64,000 nucleotides of DNA. It comes from CAVTWS01 sp963738445. Lineage in GTDB: Bacteria; Actinomycetota; Acidimicrobiia; Acidimicrobiales; SHLQ01. Of the stretch, positions 36,915-46,001 are shown in pieces. The notes below the pieces were generated by a model, which was not told where the DNA came from, made no database searches, and saw only the letters and a list, made by a program, of their open reading frames with translations. The stretch is from the NCBI GenBank assembly GCA_963738445.1, contig CAVTWS010000004.1:1-64000 (forward strand). The letters run 5' to 3'. A program made the position numbers and the translations under genes. Numbering within the stretch: the first letter of the stretch is position 1; each line of letters begins with the position of its first letter.

Positions 36915-39626
36915 ATGGCCCTCACCCCGTTGTTCGACACCACGGCCTCCACCGTGGCCGACCTGCTCGACAGACACGAGATCCTCGCCGACCGGGTTGC
37001 GGACGACGGCGTGCTCGCCGACACGTTGATCCGGCTCGCCGATGCCAGCCGATCGATCACCGCGGCCATCCGATCCAACCCCGATGTCGTCCGCCTGATC
37101 GGGGACGGCGACACCTTCCGGGTCGAACGGGACCCCGCCCAGTACCTCGCCGCGCTCATGGAGAGCTTCTCCACCGAAGGCGCCGACGACTCGGCGCTCC
37201 GCCGCTTCAAACGGCGCGAGTTCGCCCGCATCGCCGGGCGCGATCTCCTGGGTCTGGCGGACCTGCCCACGGTCGGCCGCGAGCTGTCGGGCCTGGCCGA
37301 TGCCGTCATCGCCGGCGGCCTGCACCTCGCCGAGGCCGGCGACGGATTCACCGTCATCGGCATGGGCAAGCTCGGCGGGAACGAGCTCAACTACTCCTCC
37401 GACATCGACGTCATCTTCGTCCACGACGGTGACAGCACGGCGGCGATCGCCACCGCCCGGCGGTTCATCAAGGCCGTCGGCGCGGCGGGCGCGGACGGCA
37501 TGGCGTGGCGGGTCGACGCGGACCTCCGGCCCGAAGGCAAGACCGGCGTGCTGAGCCGGTCGGTCAACAGTTGCCGGGCCTACTACGAACAACGGGCCGA
37601 GGCGTGGGAGCGCCAGGCGATGCTGAAGGCGCGGTGGTGTGGCGGCGACCGGGACGTCGCCTCGGCGTTCTTCGATGCCGTGATGCCGACGGTGTGGACC
37701 ACCCGGCCCCGCCCCGACGGGATCCGCTACATCCGCACCCTCAAGGATCGAGCCGAGGGCCTGCTGAAGGTCCGGGCCGAACGGGACCTCAAACGCGGCC
37801 CCGGCGGCATCCGCGACGTCGAGTTCGCGGTCCAACTCCTCCAGCTGGTGCACGGTGGGCGAGATCCGGCCGTCCGGGCCACCAACACCTTCGAGGCCCT
37901 CCATCAGCTGGTGCGGGCCGGGCACCTCGAGCTCCGCGATGCCGAGCACCTCGGCACGGCCTTGCGGTTCCTGCGAACCGTCGAACACCGCATCCAGCTC
38001 CGCGACGAGCGTCAGACCCACGACCTGCCCACCTCCCCGACCGATCTCGACTGGTTGGCGAGGGTCATGGGCCACTCCGGCGACGGTGACGCCACGGCCA
38101 CCGAGCAGTTCCAGGCCCAACTCGAACGGCACCGGTCCTCGGTGCGCACGATCCACCAGCGTGTGTTCCGTCGCCCCACCATCACGGCCATGCTCGAGGC
38201 CCGCCCGGTGGACGAGGGGGGCCCGGTCGCCCACCTCAGCCACCTCGGCTTTCGGGAGCCCGACCGGGGGGCCGAGCTGCTGGAGCGCATCTCCGGCGGC
38301 CAGACCCCCGGTGCCCGACTGCTCCGCGAGCTCACGCCGCTGATCCTCGACAACCTGGCCGAGTCGACCGAACCCGACCTCGGCCTGCTGCGCCTGAGCT
38401 GGCTGCTCGACGGCCCGAGTCGCCGCGATCGTGTGCTCACGTCGCTCCGCGAATCGCCCACGCTCATCTCCCGCGCCTGCCGGCTCCTCGGATCGAGCGC
38501 CGTGATCGCCGGGGCGCTGCGATCGGACCCGTCGCTCGTCGACATGCTCGCCGCCGACCTCGACCCGCCCGACGACCGCTACCTGGCCGACGAGTTGCAC
38601 GCCGCCTTCGTCGACCTCGACGACGTGTCGCCCGCCCTCATGGTGATCCGGCGGGAACAGACCCGACTCGCCGCCGCCGCGCTCCTCGACGGTGTCGGGC
38701 CTCGGGAGATCGGGCCGGCGCTGAGCCGGCTGGCGGAGCTGTCGCTCGACGCGGCGATCGGTTGCCTGTCCCCCGACGTTCCGCTGGCGGTCATCGGCCT
38801 GGGCCGCCTCGGCACTGCGGATCTCTCCTTCAGCTCCGATCTCGACGTGATCGTGGTGAGCGACCCCGCCCCCGGCGACGACGGCGCCGCCAACGAACGG
38901 GCCGTCCAACGGCTGGTGTCGAGCTTCGACGACACGCGGGGCGGCGGCCGGCTCTGGGAGGTCGATTCCCGGCTCCGCCCCGAGGGCGCCAACGGCCGCA
39001 TGGCGCCCTCGCTCACCAACTGCGCCCGCTACTACGAGACCCGCGCCCAGATGTGGGAGTTCCAGGCTCTCATCCGCGCCCGTGCCGTGGCCGGCGACGC
39101 GACGGTCGCCCAACGGTTCCTCGACCTCGTGACTCCGCACGTGTACCGCCCGGAGGGTCTGGGACCGTACGGTCGCGCCGAGCTGATCCGGGTCAAACGT
39201 CGCATCGATACGGAACGGCGTCCCGCCGGCACGGCCGGCCGGCGCCATCTCAAGCTCGGCCCCGGCGGCCTGGTCGACGTGGAGTTCGCTATCCAGCTCC
39301 TGCAACTCGACCACGGCCATGATCAGCCCGCGCTGCGTGGCCTCGGGCCCGTCGGAGCGCTTCCCCTTCTGGCCGAAATGGGACTGGTGCCCGACGCGGG
39401 CGCCGCCGACATGGCCCGGGCCTACGAGCTCTGCGAACGCCTCCGCAACGTGCGCCATCTCCAGCGGGCGCGTGACGCCGACGTCTGGCCCGACGATCCG
39501 GTCGATGCCGAGGCCTTCGCCTCCCTTGCCGGTTACGGAGCGTTCGACGAGCTGGACGTCGAGGCGACCGAGGCGCTCACGGCGTCGGCCGCGGCGGCGA
39601 GCGCTGTACTCGGCGACCCGCAGTGA
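36915..39626 (+). CDS. glnE: Bifunctional glutamine synthetase adenylyltransferase/deadenylylase
   Basis: Adds or removes AMP on the GlnA tyrosine in response to nitrogen status. 903 residues from the ATG at 36915. Two nucleotidyltransferase modules are visible: the first has VIGMGKLGGNELNYSSDIDV (about residues 150-170) and the second has VIGLGRLGTADLSFSSDLDV (about 630-650). Both retain the paired aspartates after Ser-Ser. Each is followed by a GlnE-type helical domain, with RGPGGIRDVEFAVQLLQL and GPGGLVDVEFAIQLLQL. Intact. A long antisense frame across the gene is a shadow. Confidence 0.95.
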   Translation: MALTPLFDTTASTVADLLDRHEILADRVADDGVLADTLIRLADASRSITAAIRSNPDVVRLIGDGDTFRVERDPAQYLAALMESFSTEGADDSALRRFKRREFARIAGRDLLGLADLPTVGRELSGLADAVIAGGLHLAEAGDGFTVIGMGKLGGNELNYSSDIDVIFVHDGDSTAAIATARRFIKAVGAAGADGMAWRVDADLRPEGKTGVLSRSVNSCRAYYEQRAEAWERQAMLKARWCGGDRDVASAFFDAVMPTVWTTRPRPDGIRYIRTLKDRAEGLLKVRAERDLKRGPGGIRDVEFAVQLLQLVHGGRDPAVRATNTFEALHQLVRAGHLELRDAEHLGTALRFLRTVEHRIQLRDERQTHDLPTSPTDLDWLARVMGHSGDGDATATEQFQAQLERHRSSVRTIHQRVFRRPTITAMLEARPVDEGGPVAHLSHLGFREPDRGAELLERISGGQTPGARLLRELTPLILDNLAESTEPDLGLLRLSWLLDGPSRRDRVLTSLRESPTLISRACRLLGSSAVIAGALRSDPSLVDMLAADLDPPDDRYLADELHAAFVDLDDVSPALMVIRREQTRLAAAALLDGVGPREIGPALSRLAELSLDAAIGCLSPDVPLAVIGLGRLGTADLSFSSDLDVIVVSDPAPGDDGAANERAVQRLVSSFDDTRGGGRLWEVDSRLRPEGANGRMAPSLTNCARYYETRAQMWEFQALIRARAVAGDATVAQRFLDLVTPHVYRPEGLGPYGRAELIRVKRRIDTERRPAGTAGRRHLKLGPGGLVDVEFAIQLLQLDHGHDQPALRGLGPVGALPLLAEMGLVPDAGAADMARAYELCERLRNVRHLQRARDADVWPDDPVDAEAFASLAGYGAFDELDVEATEALTASAAAASAVLGDPQ

Positions 39627-39694
39627 GCAGAGGGGCCGGAGCTGTGTGTGCCCGACGAGCGCAGATCGTCAAGCCGGACGAGGAGCGGCGACCC

Positions 39695-41353
39695 TCAGGC
39701 GAGACCGAGAGGCCACACGGGTGGGCAACCCCGGCTGATCCAGACGGCGGCCGCCACGGCCGCCATGACGGCATCCGAGCCGTTGACCGGTTCGGCCGCC
39801 GTGTCGACGATCGTCACGGTGACCGGGGGGAACACATCGGCCTTGGCGATCCCGAACGATCGCACGGTCAGATCCTGCACCTCGCCGGCGGCGTCCACCG
39901 CCAACGCCTCCGAGGTCACCCAGCTGAACCCGGCATGGGCGGCACCGATGGCGTAGGAGCGCAGGACGACCGGGTCGAGCGGCTGACCGGCGTCGACTTC
40001 CACCTCGATCGTGCCGTCGATCAGCCGGGCCCGCGCCACCCCACCGCCCGGCCCGCGGATCTCGATCCACACCGGTCGAGGCGAGGGAGGTTCGGCCCCC
40101 GACGCGGCGACCATGATGGCGGCCTCCATCCAGCCCGCACCTCGGATGGCGACCGACGTCGGCGGTCCAGGGACCACCACCTCCTCGACGACGAGGCCCG
40201 GCGCCACGGCGGCGATGGCCTCGGCCACGCCCGGCGTGCTGACCACGCGAACGATGCCGGTGCCGTCGGCACGGATGCCCGCCGCCACGGGAGGCCGCTT
40301 CGGGCCCCAGCGCACGGCATCCTCACGCGACCACACGGCGAGGACCGGCCGACCATGGCTGTCGGCCAGGTGTCGAGCGGCGGCGGGTAGCGGCGATGCC
40401 ATCTTGCCGCCGAAGGCGCCGCCATTGCCGAGCGGCGACACCGGATCGCCCCCAGGCCGGCACCACGAGGAATCCGTCTCCAGATATCCGGGCTCGACCC
40501 ACGAGGTGCGGAGGGTCAGGGCCCAGTCGCCCTCAGGCACCTCCAACGGCGGGACGGCGGGCGCTGTGGTGCGGCGGCCCTGGACCTTGCCGGCCGCCCG
40601 GCGGGCCGACTCCAACGTGTCGCCCACGACCCAGCCACCAGCTCCGTCGGGCACCGCCACGAGGGAGTCCGGCGGCGGCGTATCGGCCGCGAACCCGGCC
40701 CGTCCCGCGGCGACCTCGGGCCCGACCACCTGCGGTGATCCACCCTCGAGCCGGGCCCGACGACCCGCGACCTCCCAATCACGAGGCTCACCCGTTCCAA
40801 GGCCCGCGGCCTGGACAAACCAGGCCTCGTTGTCTCTGGCGGCCTGGACAAACCAGGCCTCGTTGTCTCTGGCGGCCTGGACAAACCAGGCCTCGGTGAC
40901 CGTCTGCCATCCGGTGCAGCGGCAGAGGTGGGCGGCGAGGGCACGGTGAACCTCCGCGGTGCCGGCCTCGGGTGACTTGGACCTCAGGCCCTCCAGCCGG
41001 ACGATGATCCCCGGAGTGCAGAAGCCGCACTGGCTGCCCCCCGTGGCCGTGAACGCGTCACACCAGCTCGCGGCCGTGTCCGGGTCCAGGCCGTCGAACG
41101 TGGTGATGGATCGGCCGGCCATCCGGCGCAGCGGGGTCACGCACGCCACCCGGGGCGCACCGTCGACCAGCACCGTGCAGCAGCCGCACTGACCCTGTGG
41201 CGAGCACCCGTCCTTCGCCGATCGGAGGCCGAGCCCGTCGCGCAGCGCGCCGAGGAGCGAACCACCGTCGTCGGGCACGGAGCGCCCGATGCCGTCGACG
41301 ACCAGTTCGATCATCGTGGCCCCGGCCCCGTCCGCACCGCTCTGGTTCTCCAT
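39695..41353 (-). CDS. Compact CoxS-CoxL-like fusion (2Fe-2S plus reduced molybdopterin-hydroxylase domain)
   Basis: About 552 residues from the ATG at 41353. The N-terminal 150 residues are a complete small subunit of the xanthine dehydrogenase/CO dehydrogenase family: the first cluster in CSPQGQCGCCTVLVDG, the second in GGSQCGFCTPG with CRCTGW. After three exact copies of EAWFVQAARDN comes a large-subunit-like region far shorter than usual (about 350 instead of 750 residues). It keeps NGGAFGGK, PVLAVWSREDAVRW and a C-terminal SYAIGAAHAGFSWVTSEAL, but where the catalytic Glu of the GxGE motif should be it reads NGSDAVMA. It is probably not a normal hydroxylase, perhaps an electron-transfer or assembly form. 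No FAD subunit gene is adjacent. Confidence 0.7.
   Translation of the reverse strand: MENQSGADGAGATMIELVVDGIGRSVPDDGGSLLGALRDGLGLRSAKDGCSPQGQCGCCTVLVDGAPRVACVTPLRRMAGRSITTFDGLDPDTAASWCDAFTATGGSQCGFCTPGIIVRLEGLRSKSPEAGTAEVHRALAAHLCRCTGWQTVTEAWFVQAARDNEAWFVQAARDNEAWFVQAAGLGTGEPRDWEVAGRRARLEGGSPQVVGPEVAAGRAGFAADTPPPDSLVAVPDGAGGWVVGDTLESARRAAGKVQGRRTTAPAVPPLEVPEGDWALTLRTSWVEPGYLETDSSWCRPGGDPVSPLGNGGAFGGKMASPLPAAARHLADSHGRPVLAVWSREDAVRWGPKRPPVAAGIRADGTGIVRVVSTPGVAEAIAAVAPGLVVEEVVVPGPPTSVAIRGAGWMEAAIMVAASGAEPPSPRPVWIEIRGPGGGVARARLIDGTIEVEVDAGQPLDPVVLRSYAIGAAHAGFSWVTSEALAVDAAGEVQDLTVRSFGIAKADVFPPVTVTIVDTAAEPVNGSDAVMAAVAAAVWISRGCPPVWPLGLA
40806..40895 (-). repeat. 33-base in-frame tandem repeat (about 2.7 units)
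   Basis: Units at 40806-40838, 40839-40871 and a partial at 40872-40895 are identical. They encode repeated EAWFVQAARDN at the seam between the 2Fe-2S and large-subunit-like domains. The repeated unit includes residues normally present once at the CoxS C-terminus. Confidence 0.9.
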
Positions 41354-41376
41354 CGAGCTGAGGCTAGGTTCGACAC

Positions 41377-42323
41377 ATGAGATTGCGGACACGGCATGAG
41401 CAGCTTCCGGCTGGTCCAACCCGGCTCGACCTCACCCGCCGCCAGGTTCTCCTCGGCGCCGGCGCCGTCGGTCTCCTGGCCGCGTGCAGCGGGGACGACG
41501 ACACGCCGACGGGCGAGTTCAGCTTCGAGGTCGAGGAGAACTCGGGGCCACTTTCGATCGTCGCCGCCTTTCCGGGCGGGTTCGCCCCGGAACCGGCGGC
41601 GTTCGTGGCCGGCATCCCGCAGCGCCTGCCGTTCGTGCTCGTCGACTCCCAGGGACCGGTTCGGGAAGACGCGCCCGATTCGGTCGACGTGGAACTGCGG
41701 TTCAACGCCGAGGTCATCGAGACCGTGACCCTCGCCAAGGGGGGCTCCGGCTGGCGACGCCCTTCTACGCCCTGACCACCACCTTCGCCGAAGCAGGCCC
41801 CTACGAGATCAACCTCGTGGGTGTCGAGCAACGGGCCGCGTTCCGGATCGCCGAACGCGCCGAGGTGCTGCTCGTCCAGGTCGGCGATCCCGTCCGCCCG
41901 GTGACCACCCCGACGCTCGACGACTCCCGGGACGTGGACCCCGTCTGCACCCGGGTTCCCGAGTTCTGCCCGTGGCACGACGATCCGTTCGACGCGGTCC
42001 TGGCTCGGGGCCAGGCGGCGGCGTTGATGATCTCCACACCCGGTTTCTGCCAGAGCGACGTCTGTGGTCCGGTTCTCGAGCTGCTCACCGAGCAGGCCGG
42101 GGACTTTCCGGACGTCGCCATCGTGCACGCCGAGGTCTACGCGTACCCGGCCGAGTTGGGACGGGTGGAGGAGCCCGAGCTGACCGAATCCGTCGCCACC
42201 TACAACCTCACCTACGAGCCCAGCCTGATCGTCACCAACGCCGCCGGCGTGGTGACCGCCCGACTCGATTTCGCGTTCGACGACCTGGAGATCGCCGCGG
42301 CCCTCGCGACGGCGAGCGCCTGA
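41377..42323 (+). CDS. Exported thioredoxin-fold lipoprotein (one frameshift)
   Basis: N-terminus LDLTRRQVLLGAGAVGLLAAC has twin arginines, a hydrophobic core and lipobox LAAC, so Tat-type export and lipid anchoring are likely. An Ig-like beta region follows (FSFEVEENSGPLSIVAAFPG). An indel near 41750 shifts the frame to ATPFYALTTTFAEAGPYEIN. The C-terminal part is thioredoxin-like, with ALMISTPGFCQSDVCGPVLE, where the redox pair is CxxxxC rather than CxxC, as in Sco/peroxiredoxin-like proteins, then YNLTYEPSLIVTNAAG. Possibly a thiol or copper-handling protein. Divergent from the CoxS-CoxL gene, 23 bases apart. Confidence 0.7.
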
Positions 42324-42367
42324 GCCCGATCGGCGCGGGCAGCTGAGACCGCTCGGTCCGGCGGGCC

Positions 42368-43381
42368 TCAGGGGGTCGGAGGTGGGGGCGGCGGCATCTC
42401 CGAGTACGACGTGGCCGGTGCCGTGGCCGCCCGCACCGGTGCGGGATTCTGGTGCTGGTCGTGCAGCTGGTTCAGCGACATCGTCTGACGCAGCACCTGG
42501 TGCATCCCGTCGAGGGATCCGTCGAGGAAGATCGAGTTGCCCACGCCTTCGGCGGCGAAGTGGCGCACCGACTCGGTCCACATGGCGAACAGGATGAACG
42601 ACGGATCGAGGTCGGCCTGCTGCATGACCGCGGCGGCCGACGCCATGCCGGAGGCCACCTCGCTGCGGAACAACGCCACGCCCTGACCACGGAGCTGGGA
42701 CGCCTCCTTCTCGGCCAGGGCCGAGATCCGGATCGACGCCCCTTCGGCCTCGGCCTCTTTGGTCTTGCGGATGAGGAGCGCTTCGCCTTCGTTGGTGGCG
42801 GCGATCTTCAGGTTGTTCGACGCCACCACCTGGGCCATGGAGGTGGTGATGACCTGATCGAAGGTGATGTCGTTCACCTGGAGATCGAGCAGGTGATACC
42901 CCCACGCCTCCAACTGGACGTCGAGCTGCTCTTTCACGTGCGAGATGATCTCGCTCCGTAGGGCCAGGATCTCCGCCTGGCGCTGGGTCGCCACGTAGGA
43001 GCGAACCGTTCCTTCGACCGAACGGATCAGCGCCTGCATGAAGCTGGTGCTGTCGACGAACTTGAAGGCGACGTTCTTGACCGTCTCCTCATCGGGATTC
43101 AGCACCGAGTACAGCAACATGGCCGTGAAGTAGACGTTCGCCTGGTCGGCCGTGATGGCCTGGAACTGCAGCTCGAGGGCGCGGTGTTGGGTCGAGATGC
43201 GGTCGTGGACCTTCTCCAGGAAGGGGATGCGGAAGTTGAGACCCGGCCGCATCACCCGCCGGTACTTGCCGAACATGGTGACGACCGCGACCGTTCCCTG
43301 TTGGACCGTGACGACCGATCCGAGCAGGAGCAGGACGACGAGCACCCCGACGATGACGGCCACGGCGAGAGAAGCGGACAT
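42368..43381 (-). CDS. SPFH/band 7 domain protein (stomatin/flotillin-like)
   Basis: Intact 337-residue membrane scaffold protein. One N-terminal helix (MSASLAVAVIVGVLVVLLLL) precedes the SPFH domain (QQGTVAVVTMFGKYRRVMRP, IPFLEKVHDRISTQHRALEL, ITADQANVYFTAMLLYSVLN). A long helical region with NEGEALLIRKTKEAEAEGAS follows, then a Pro-rich tail. Members form large rings in membrane microdomains, often with NfeD proteins. An NfeD/ClpP-type protein is encoded at 53554, though not adjacent. Confidence 0.9.
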   Translation of the reverse strand: MSASLAVAVIVGVLVVLLLLGSVVTVQQGTVAVVTMFGKYRRVMRPGLNFRIPFLEKVHDRISTQHRALELQFQAITADQANVYFTAMLLYSVLNPDEETVKNVAFKFVDSTSFMQALIRSVEGTVRSYVATQRQAEILALRSEIISHVKEQLDVQLEAWGYHLLDLQVNDITFDQVITTSMAQVVASNNLKIAATNEGEALLIRKTKEAEAEGASIRISALAEKEASQLRGQGVALFRSEVASGMASAAAVMQQADLDPSFILFAMWTESVRHFAAEGVGNSIFLDGSLDGMHQVLRQTMSLNQLHDQHQNPAPVRAATAPATSYSEMPPPPPPTP

Positions 43382-43433
43382 GGCCAGAGACTACGGACGC
43401 GCGCGGTCAGCGCCGCGGACTACCCAGGAATGC

Positions 43434-43754
43434 TCAGCAGAAGCTCTGACCGCACCCGCAGGTGCGCTGGGCGCTGGGGTTGGTGATCGAGAACCCGGCA
43501 CCCTGCAACCCGTCCTTGAAATCGAGCGTGGCGCCGTCGAGCAGCGGAGCGCTCGAGGAGTCCACGACCACGACGACATCGCCGTAGGTGTGCTTGATGT
43601 CGTCGGTGGCGATGTCGGAGTCGAAGAACATCTCGTAGCTGTAGCCCGAGCAGCCTCCGGGGCGGACCGACACGCGAAGCGCCAGACCATCTTCGCCTTC
43701 GTCGGCGATGAGCTTGCCGACCTTCTCGGCGGCGTTTTCGGTCAAGGTGATCAT
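43434..43754 (-). CDS. erpA: A-type iron-sulfur carrier (ErpA/IscA family)
   Basis: Intact 106-residue Fe-S insertion protein. The three ligand cysteines are at 35 (RPGGCSGYSY) and at 99 and 101 (RTCGCGQSFC), matching the family pattern C...CxC. It hands [2Fe-2S] or [4Fe-4S] clusters to apoproteins in the cytoplasm. It lies near a SufR-like regulator and the Mrp carrier, forming a small Fe-S block. Confidence 0.92.
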   Translation of the reverse strand: MITLTENAAEKVGKLIADEGEDGLALRVSVRPGGCSGYSYEMFFDSDIATDDIKHTYGDVVVVVDSSSAPLLDGATLDFKDGLQGAGFSITNPSAQRTCGCGQSFC

Positions 43755-43895
43755 GACGGAGCTCCTGAACTGGCGCGTGTCGGTTCGGCGCCTGGTGGTT
43801 GGGTGGGGAGTTGGAGGGACAGATGATTCCTCACGCCGATGTCAGTCTAGTGACACCACGGAGGGTGGCGGCCCGGCACGGGGTCGAAGTCGATC

Positions 43896-44567
43896 TCATG
43901 CCGGGACCAACGGGGCCAGATCGACCTGGCACGGATTGCGGTCGGCGACGGTGCGGAAGTCCTGGACCGTGAGGCCGGCCCGGCATCCGACGAACCCCTC
44001 GACCATGCCCCGATGCAGTCCGCAGACCACCTCGGGGTGAGCCTCGGCGTGCTCGCGGAAGGGGCAGTGGGCGAAGGCCACCGTGAACCGGTGGTCGGTG
44101 TCGGCCACCATCTCGGGGTCGAACCCGAGGCGAGAGAGCTCGTCGTGCAGCGCACGCGCCGGCTCCATGCTCGGGTGGTATCGGCCGGCGTCGACCCGCC
44201 CCTGCTCCCGGCCGATGTCGACCGCGTCTTCGTGGGCGACGCCGGCGTTCGTGGCCAGTCGCACCAACATGCCGGCCAGCATGGGCGCCGCCGGCGGCTC
44301 GAGACCGAACGTGGGGGCATCGGCCGCGATGCCGTAGCGGTGCTGGGGCCGACCCACCCCGCCCGTCGAGGTGACGTGGAGCTCGAGCAGCCCGACCTCG
44401 CGCATGCGCTCGAGATGAGGGCGCACCGTGTTGGCATGGAGCCCGAGGGCGGATGCGACATCGGCGGTGGCTCGCGGCGACGGCGCCCGGACCACCTCGA
44501 GATAGACGGCGTACCGGGTGTTGTCCCCCAGGGTCTTGAGCACGTCGAGCCGGCCGTCGTTCATCAC
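43896..44567 (-). CDS. SufR-like winged-helix regulator with C-terminal cysteines
   Basis: 223 residues. The N-terminal winged helix is evident (RLDVLKTLGDNTRYAVYLEV, ADVASALGLHANTVRPHLER). The C-terminal domain carries four cysteines at 168, 182, 195 and 213 (Cx13Cx12Cx17C) in AFAHCPFREHAEAHPEVVCG and onward, similar to the cluster-binding region of SufR-type Fe-S sensors. SufR represses Fe-S assembly operons when it holds a cluster. It is divergent from the Mrp gene (40-base gap), so it may control that promoter and the nearby erpA. Confidence 0.75.
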   Translation of the reverse strand: MMNDGRLDVLKTLGDNTRYAVYLEVVRAPSPRATADVASALGLHANTVRPHLERMREVGLLELHVTSTGGVGRPQHRYGIAADAPTFGLEPPAAPMLAGMLVRLATNAGVAHEDAVDIGREQGRVDAGRYHPSMEPARALHDELSRLGFDPEMVADTDHRFTVAFAHCPFREHAEAHPEVVCGLHRGMVEGFVGCRAGLTVQDFRTVADRNPCQVDLAPLVPA

Positions 44568-44607
44568 CGTCCGAGTTTACACGGAGGCGACCGGTAGAAT
44601 CACGGCC

Positions 44608-45858
44608 ATGGCCGACGAACAGGCATCGAGCGACCGGTCCACCCCGGTGGCGGTGCCGTCAGCTCCCCGCCGACTCCGGGCGACCAACAGTCCGCCGCCG
44701 TCGCCGGGCGCGGTCACCGAGCTCCTCCGCAACGTGATCGATCCGGAACTGGGCAGCAACATCGTCGAACTCGGCATGGCCCGGAACGTGTCGGTCGACC
44801 CCACGGGTCGGGTCGAGCTCACGGTGGCATTGACCACCGCCGGCTGCCCGTTGCGGGCCCAGATCCAGCGCGATGTCCGCGCCCGGCTCGAATCTCACCC
44901 CGGCGTCGCCAAGGTCACCATCCGGTGGGATGTGCTCAACCAGGAGGAGAAGGCGGCGCTCATGGCCACCGCTCGTCGCAACGTCGCCGACCAGGCGCCC
45001 GCGACCGCCGTACCCCCCACGACCCGGATCCTGATGGTCGCCTCCGGCAAGGGGGGCGTCGGCAAGTCGAGCCTCACCGCCAACCTCGCCGCGGGCATCG
45101 CCTCCCGGGGCTACACCGTCGGCGTGCTCGATGCCGACATCTGGGGGTACTCGATTCCGCGGATGCTGGGCGTCGAAGGCCGCCTGCAGGGCGCGGCGAC
45201 GACGGCCGAGCCTGGCGGTCCCCGCATCGCCCCGAACGAGGTTGCTGTCGGCGCCGGTCGGCTCAAGATCGTGTCCATGGGGTTCCTGGTCGACGCCGAG
45301 GACACTGCGCTCATGTGGCGTGGACTCATGCTGAACCGGGCCGTTCGCCACTTCCTCGAGGACGTGGCCTGGGGGCACCTCGACTACCTGCTCATCGACA
45401 TGCCCCCCGGGACGGGCGATGTCCAGATGGGGCTGGCCCGCATGTTGCCACGGGCCGAGATGCTCGTGGTCACCACTCCGGCCCGCGCCGCACAACGCGT
45501 CGCGGCGCGGGTGGCCAACATGGGGCGGGCCAACTACCTGCGCATCGTCGGCGTCATCGAGAACATGAGCGCCTTCGTCACCCCGACGGGCGAGAGCTTC
45601 GCCGTGTTCGGCTCCGGGGGCGGCGCTGACCTCGCCGACGAGCTCGGTGTCCCCCTGCTCGGCACGATCCCGATCGACAGCGCCGTCCCGACCGGCGGCG
45701 ACCTCGGGCGTCCCACCATCCTCCACTCCGACGGTCCCGCCGCCGTCGCCTTGCACGACCTCGTCGAGCGCATCGTGACGGAGGCCGCGCCGCCGGTCGA
45801 CCTGTCCGCCTGTAGCGCCCACCTGCTGTCCGAGCTCACGTCCGTCGAGACCCGCTGA
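44608..45858 (+). CDS. mrp: Mrp/ApbC family Fe-S carrier ATPase
   Basis: 416 residues from the ATG at 44608. The N-terminal MIP18/DUF59 domain (LLRNVIDPELGSNIVELGMA, TTAGCPLRAQIQRDV) is followed by a P-loop ATPase with the deviant Walker A ASGKGGVGKSSLTANLA, VLDADIWGYSIPRML and IDMPPGTGDVQM. The CxxC pair seen in many homologues is missing (AFVTPTGESFAVFG), as is common in actinobacterial Mrp. It likely helps deliver Fe-S clusters. Intact. Confidence 0.93.
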   Translation: MADEQASSDRSTPVAVPSAPRRLRATNSPPPSPGAVTELLRNVIDPELGSNIVELGMARNVSVDPTGRVELTVALTTAGCPLRAQIQRDVRARLESHPGVAKVTIRWDVLNQEEKAALMATARRNVADQAPATAVPPTTRILMVASGKGGVGKSSLTANLAAGIASRGYTVGVLDADIWGYSIPRMLGVEGRLQGAATTAEPGGPRIAPNEVAVGAGRLKIVSMGFLVDAEDTALMWRGLMLNRAVRHFLEDVAWGHLDYLLIDMPPGTGDVQMGLARMLPRAEMLVVTTPARAAQRVAARVANMGRANYLRIVGVIENMSAFVTPTGESFAVFGSGGGADLADELGVPLLGTIPIDSAVPTGGDLGRPTILHSDGPAAVALHDLVERIVTEAAPPVDLSACSAHLLSELTSVETR

Positions 45859-45930
45859 GCCCGCTCCGGTCGACACCGGCTGCCCTCGATGCCAGCCGAA
45901 TCGATCGTCCCGGGTGGGCAATTCTCCTTC

Positions 45931-45958
45931 TCAAGGTGGGACTTGACTCATCCGATAG
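45931..45958 (+). promoter_or_regulatory. Sigma-28 (FliA/WhiG)-type promoter candidate
   Basis: TCAAGGTG at 45931 and TCCGATAG at 45951, separated by 12 bases and ending 43 bases before the GGDEF-EAL start. This resembles the flagellar sigma consensus TAAAGTTT-N11-GCCGATAA. No flagellar gene is in the window. Confidence 0.4.
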
Positions 45959-46001
45959 TCCCGTCCGTACCTGAGCATTCGTGCGGAAGCGGAGCGGAAT
46001 C

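Noticed and set aside
36795..39458. Minus-strand open frame of about 890 codons
   Set aside because: It is antisense to glnE and typical of high-GC shadow frames; no start signal or domain.
40806..40895. Regularly spaced repeats that could suggest a CRISPR array
   Set aside because: Units are contiguous with no spacers, lie in frame inside a protein gene, and no cas genes are present.
41377..42323. Selenoprotein with TGA read-through in the thioredoxin-like gene
   Set aside because: The first frame ends out of alignment, while another frame continues the protein; the break is an indel, and the redox positions are cysteine codons.
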